Assembly: GCA_964602655.1 (NCBI GenBank)
Contig: CAZRSF010000020.1
Location: 1 to 64,000 of the forward strand
Reading direction: 5' to 3'
DNA from: Moduliflexus sp964602655
GTDB taxonomy: Bacteria > Moduliflexota > Moduliflexia > Moduliflexales > Moduliflexaceae
Length of the DNA stretch: 64,000 nt
In this document: piece after piece, positions 60,989 to 64,000 of the stretch
How the letters are laid out: the number at the start of each line of letters is the position of its first letter
Numbering within the stretch: the stretch's first letter is position 1
Notes under the pieces: generated by a model
Databases searched by the model: none
Told to the model about the DNA's origin: nothing
What the model saw: the letters and a program-made list of their open reading frames with translations, nothing else
Position numbers and translations under genes: made by a program

Positions 60989-62308
60989 ATGCAATTAAAT
61001 GATAAAAAAGCGATTTTTGGCTGGAATATGTACGACTGGGCGAATTCGTCGTTTGCAACGACGATCATGGCAGGATTTTTTCCTGTGTTTTTTAAGGAGT
61101 TTTGGAATCCCGGAGTTGATCCGACAATCAGCACGGCCCGTCTCGGATTAGCGAATTCGCTGACCGGCGTGTTGGTCGCGATTTTAGCGCCAGTGCTCGG
61201 CGCGATTGCCGACCGCGGCACGGCCAAAAAGAAGTTTTTGATGTTTTTCGCCTATCTTGGCGTGTTGATGAGTTTTGGCTTGTTTTTTGCCGCCAAAGGC
61301 CAGTGGCTCTTTGCCGTGATTTTGTATATGTTTGGCACCATCGGTTTTTCCGGCAGTTTGGTCTTTTACGATTCGCTGCTGCCGAGCGTTGTGACTGAGG
61401 ATAAAATGGACGTGGTCTCCGGGTTAGGCTATGGCTACGGCTATCTCGGCGGCGGGCTGCTGTTCGCGCTGAACGTCTGGATGACCTTACAACCCGCCAC
61501 GTTCGGTTTTGTGGACGCAGCGCAGGCCGTGCGATTTTCGTTTCTGTCGGTCGCGGTTTGGTGGGCGCTGTTTTCGATTCCGCTGATGATTTTTGTCAAA
61601 GAGCCGAAACGCGCTGACACCGTCTCGAAAATGACGATGGTGCGAGATGGCGTGCGGCAGCTTCAGCACACGTTCCGCGAAATTCGCCACTTGAAAATGA
61701 TCTTCCTGTTTCTCGCCGCGTACTGGCTCTATATTGACGGCGTGGACACGGTGATCCGCATGGCGGTAGATTACGGCATGTCGTTGGGTTTCGAACCGAG
61801 CGATTTGATTCTCGCGCTGCTGATCACCCAATTCGTCGGCTTTCCTGCGGCCATCGGCTTCGGCTATCTCGGCAAGAAAATCGGCGCGAAACGCGGCATT
61901 TTTCTTGCGATTGCCGTCTATCTGTTCATCTCGATCTGGGCGGCGTTCATGAACGGGAAAAACGAATTCTACGCGCTTGCCATTGTCATCGGCTGCGTCC
62001 AGGGCGGCATTCAATCCCTCAGCCGCTCGTTTTACGCCCGCATCATTCCGGCGGACAGAGCGGCGGAGTATTTCGGCTTTTATAACATGCTCGGCAAATT
62101 CGCCACCGTCATCGGGCCGGTGTTGATGGGCGGCGTTGGCTTACTCGTCCGATACATGGGCTTCAGCAGCAACATCGCCTCGCGCGTCAGCCTATCGTCG
62201 CTCTCGCTGCTTTTTCTGATCGGCGGCGCGTTGTTCTATTTCGTTGACGAAGAAAAAGCGGCGGCAGATATGCGCTATCTGGCGGGAAATGGCATTGACA
62301 GTCAATAA
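60989..62308 (+). CDS. Atg22/UMF1-type major facilitator transporter
   Basis: The 439-residue inner-membrane protein has about 12 helices. The start IFGWNMYDWANSSFATTIMA and the loop GAIADRGTAKKKFLMFFAYL are the hallmarks of the bacterial Atg22-like MFS group. GVDTVIRMAVDYGMSLGF and ALLITQFVGFPAAIGFGYLG belong to the second half. Substrate is unknown; fungal Atg22 exports amino acids from vacuoles. The frame starts in the upstream gene, but the ATG at 60989 has AAAGGA at the right distance. It stands alone. Confidence 0.92.
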   Translation: MQLNDKKAIFGWNMYDWANSSFATTIMAGFFPVFFKEFWNPGVDPTISTARLGLANSLTGVLVAILAPVLGAIADRGTAKKKFLMFFAYLGVLMSFGLFFAAKGQWLFAVILYMFGTIGFSGSLVFYDSLLPSVVTEDKMDVVSGLGYGYGYLGGGLLFALNVWMTLQPATFGFVDAAQAVRFSFLSVAVWWALFSIPLMIFVKEPKRADTVSKMTMVRDGVRQLQHTFREIRHLKMIFLFLAAYWLYIDGVDTVIRMAVDYGMSLGFEPSDLILALLITQFVGFPAAIGFGYLGKKIGAKRGIFLAIAVYLFISIWAAFMNGKNEFYALAIVIGCVQGGIQSLSRSFYARIIPADRAAEYFGFYNMLGKFATVIGPVLMGGVGLLVRYMGFSSNIASRVSLSSLSLLFLIGGALFYFVDEEKAAADMRYLAGNGIDSQ

Positions 62309-62438
62309 CTATGCGTAACCAGTATCTTGACATTTCGCAACATACTGGCGGCTGAACGCGAGATGGCAGATTTTTTCGAACAGGATATGCGCATTGTCAG
62401 ACATTACTTGGCTTTTTGGAATGTGACAGGAGGACACC

Positions 62439-63449
62439 ATGAGAAAACAGTATCGAAAACAACGATTCTCTGCGATCATAGGAATCACATGGCTTATTCT
62501 GGCCGGGATTGCGAGAGCTTCGGCAATGGGGATGGATATTGGAATCGTCACGACGCAACAGACGCCACTTCATCTTCGCACCGGCCCAGCAATGCACTAT
62601 GCCATTATTGACAAAGTTCAAAAAGGCGATCCGGTGTTGGTGGTAAAAACCATCGGCGAATGGTATCTGATTCGTGCCTATACAAGCGTTGGTGATGTGT
62701 TCGGCTATGTGAGGCGTCAATATATCACGGTTCTTCCCAATATAACGGACGTTATGAACATCTCTGCTGATGGTTCACTTGATATTCCCGATACGTTTTT
62801 ACCGGGAACCCCCGTGATCCTCCTGAAAAATGGCGACTCCACCACATGGATGACCAAAACGGTCGAACCGTTTCTCATGCAATTAGATACACCAGAAAGC
62901 CAATTAGCCTGGACACGGTTGGATGCCAGAGCCACTTCGAAGGACGTTGTTGCAGCCATCGTTGGCGACAACCTTATCGAATATCATCATGACTGGGGAA
63001 CGGTTGCTGCTGAGGCGGATAGAAAACGATTCGAACACGCATTGCAACATGCCCAATGTGCGAGGACCCGGTACTATAACCTTACTCCCATTGCAGTTAT
63101 TCAAGAGATTGGAGAATGTCCTCTGAATGGTTCTGAGAAATATCGAATGGTTGAAGTCGCACAAGACCGATTTGTCAGTTTTTTTGAGCCGGATCTGTCC
63201 TGTGGAGATGATTCGCAAGGAAGTTATCGAGCGATTGCACTCTTCAACGAAGGGATCGTGACCTTTGTTGCCGGTGGGAGCGAGGCTGGAATAGATATCA
63301 TTAAAGATGTCAAATTATTTCAGATCAATCAGCGTGTGCACGTGAAATATGCGTATAGCCGGTGTGGTAAAGGTATCTCCCTGAGAAAGATCAACGATAT
63401 TTCAGGTCGTACCCCCATAATTCGTTCGCTTGTTGATTTTAGTATGTAA
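62439..63449 (+). CDS. Exported bacterial SH3 domain protein
   Basis: The 336-residue protein starts with a signal peptide (FSAIIGITWLILAGIARASA). The SH3b domain follows (about 32-95, HLRTGPAMHYAIIDKVQKGD, later GDVFGYVRRQYI), a fold that often binds peptidoglycan. The remaining 240 residues resemble no family I recognise; they contain four to five cysteines and beta-rich sequence. An AGGAGG ribosome site precedes the ATG. It is a single gene after the MFS transporter. Confidence 0.75.
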   Translation: MRKQYRKQRFSAIIGITWLILAGIARASAMGMDIGIVTTQQTPLHLRTGPAMHYAIIDKVQKGDPVLVVKTIGEWYLIRAYTSVGDVFGYVRRQYITVLPNITDVMNISADGSLDIPDTFLPGTPVILLKNGDSTTWMTKTVEPFLMQLDTPESQLAWTRLDARATSKDVVAAIVGDNLIEYHHDWGTVAAEADRKRFEHALQHAQCARTRYYNLTPIAVIQEIGECPLNGSEKYRMVEVAQDRFVSFFEPDLSCGDDSQGSYRAIALFNEGIVTFVAGGSEAGIDIIKDVKLFQINQRVHVKYAYSRCGKGISLRKINDISGRTPIIRSLVDFSM

Positions 63450-63805
63450 CGTATGACTTCAGTATATCGCGTAGCGTGTTACGATTGCCTAACGATGCGC
63501 ATGAACAGCGACCAAGAAAGGCGGGCGGGGAAATTGGTTGCTGCTCTGTCCGGTTTCGGTAGCGCCCGCTCTTTCTGGCGCGTTATGCGCGGCGATACGG
63601 AGAGTCTGCCAGCATTGCGAATGATGGTATTAAAAGAAGTGCGGCAGCAGTTTCAAGATCGCAATGTTTCGATATTTGTTTTTATAGTATCTTGCGATGC
63701 GCTACCAGTGAGCATGAAAGGAGCCTTGAGACCAAATTGCATTGTCGGAACTGTGGCGCTCGTATTGGCAGTACTTTCTGTCGTGTGTGAGCGTGATTTA
63801 TTCTT
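63450..63805. other. Intergenic stretch before the Crp-like gene
   Basis: An open frame on the plus strand covers most of it (63453-63833), but the ribosome site is poor, the composition is odd and no family was recognised. It may be a decayed gene. No repeats were noted. Confidence 0.4.
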
Positions 63806-64000
63806 ATGGATAATATCAATACAGATTGGCTGACATTTTTCCAGAACACCTTACGTTCATTTGCGGAGATTCCGGCGGATGAATTGGAAAGAGGTCGTAA
63901 ACGGCTAAAACATCTTCATGTAAGAAAAAACGAGTATTTTATCAGGACGGGAAGCGTTCCAGATAAAATGGCATTTATTGTCAACGGTATTTTTCGAGTG
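63806..64000 (+). CDS. Crp/Fnr-type regulator, N-terminal fragment
   Basis: Only the first 65 residues are inside the window. They contain IPADELERGRKRLKHLHVRK followed by NEYFIRTGSVPDKMAFIVNG, the start of a cyclic-nucleotide-binding jelly roll as in Crp/Fnr regulators. The C-terminal DNA-binding part would lie beyond the right edge, so a cNMP-binding protein of another type is not excluded. The ribosome site at the chosen ATG is weak. Confidence 0.78.
   Translation, partial: MDNINTDWLTFFQNTLRSFAEIPADELERGRKRLKHLHVRKNEYFIRTGSVPDKMAFIVNGIFRV

Noticed and set aside
63453..63833. Open frame of 126 codons before the Crp-like gene
   Set aside because: Weak start, odd composition, no family, and it overlaps the Crp-like start. 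Mentioned only as a possible remnant.
1..64000. tRNA, rRNA, CRISPR array, transposase or integrase genes
   Set aside because: None was recognised by reading. The intergenic repeats are palindromes, not regularly spaced direct repeats. A covariance-model search was not possible here.

Overview
The window (about 52 percent GC by eye) comes from a Gram-negative, probably uncultured bacterium. It encodes LpxB (lipid A), an LpoB-type activator and several lipoproteins, so an outer membrane is expected. The very large hybrid histidine kinases, the AAA-ATPase/PD-(D/E)XK protein and the many short intergenic palindromes recall candidate phylum KSB3 (Modulibacteria) or related lineages. That placement is an impression and was not tested. 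No rRNA, tRNA, CRISPR array, transposase or integrase was recognised.

Layout. 1-600: 5' end of groEL and all of groES, under a sigma70-type promoter with a perfect CIRCE operator. 0.9-2.6 kb: CorA and a TPR lipoprotein. 2.8-9.4 kb: a PAS/AAA+/Fis sigma54 activator, divergent from a sigma54-like promoter that drives lysine 2,3-aminomutase. A YkgJ-type Cys-cluster protein and two ATP-grasp (Ddl-like) ligases follow. 9.5-11.5 kb: GTP-type PEP carboxykinase. 11.7-26 kb: a one-direction block of seven signalling genes (two REC-kinases, three HAMP-GAF sensors of which one carries a kinase and three receivers, a hybrid kinase, and a CheB-CheR fusion) with no CheA, CheW or classical MCP. 26.4-33.6 kb: TM2/DUF2752 membrane proteins, an ECF sigma factor, an AMP-ligase/ACP/PlsC fusion, a patatin and a lipoprotein. 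33.6-41 kb: AAA/PD-DEXK protein, RecN, a TPR protein with a retropepsin-like tail lacking the catalytic motif, a phasin-like protein and LepA. 41-46 kb: LpxB, an exported protein, an LpoB/COG3014 lipoprotein pair and a Nudix hydrolase. 46-50 kb: a second three-gene kinase/receiver operon with overlapping reading frames. 50.8-57.2 kb: MutM and a phosphate uptake operon pstS-phoU-pstC-pstA-pstB1-pstB2. 57.3-64 kb: PAN-like, AlbA_2, TerB-like, FmdB-like, DUF3795, Atg22-like MFS and SH3 proteins, and the start of a Crp/Fnr-type regulator.

The strongest unusual points are as follows. First, the phosphate importer has two different PstB subunits whose motif losses are complementary, which predicts an asymmetric heterodimeric ATPase. 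Second, its PhoU carries a C-terminal domain resembling an LMW-phosphatase without catalytic residues. Third, a sigma54-controlled cluster joins a lysine 2,3-aminomutase to two ATP-grasp ligases and suggests a beta-lysine ligation pathway. Fourth, at least three families of near-perfect intergenic palindromes recur through the window, and several of them form the 3' ends of genes.
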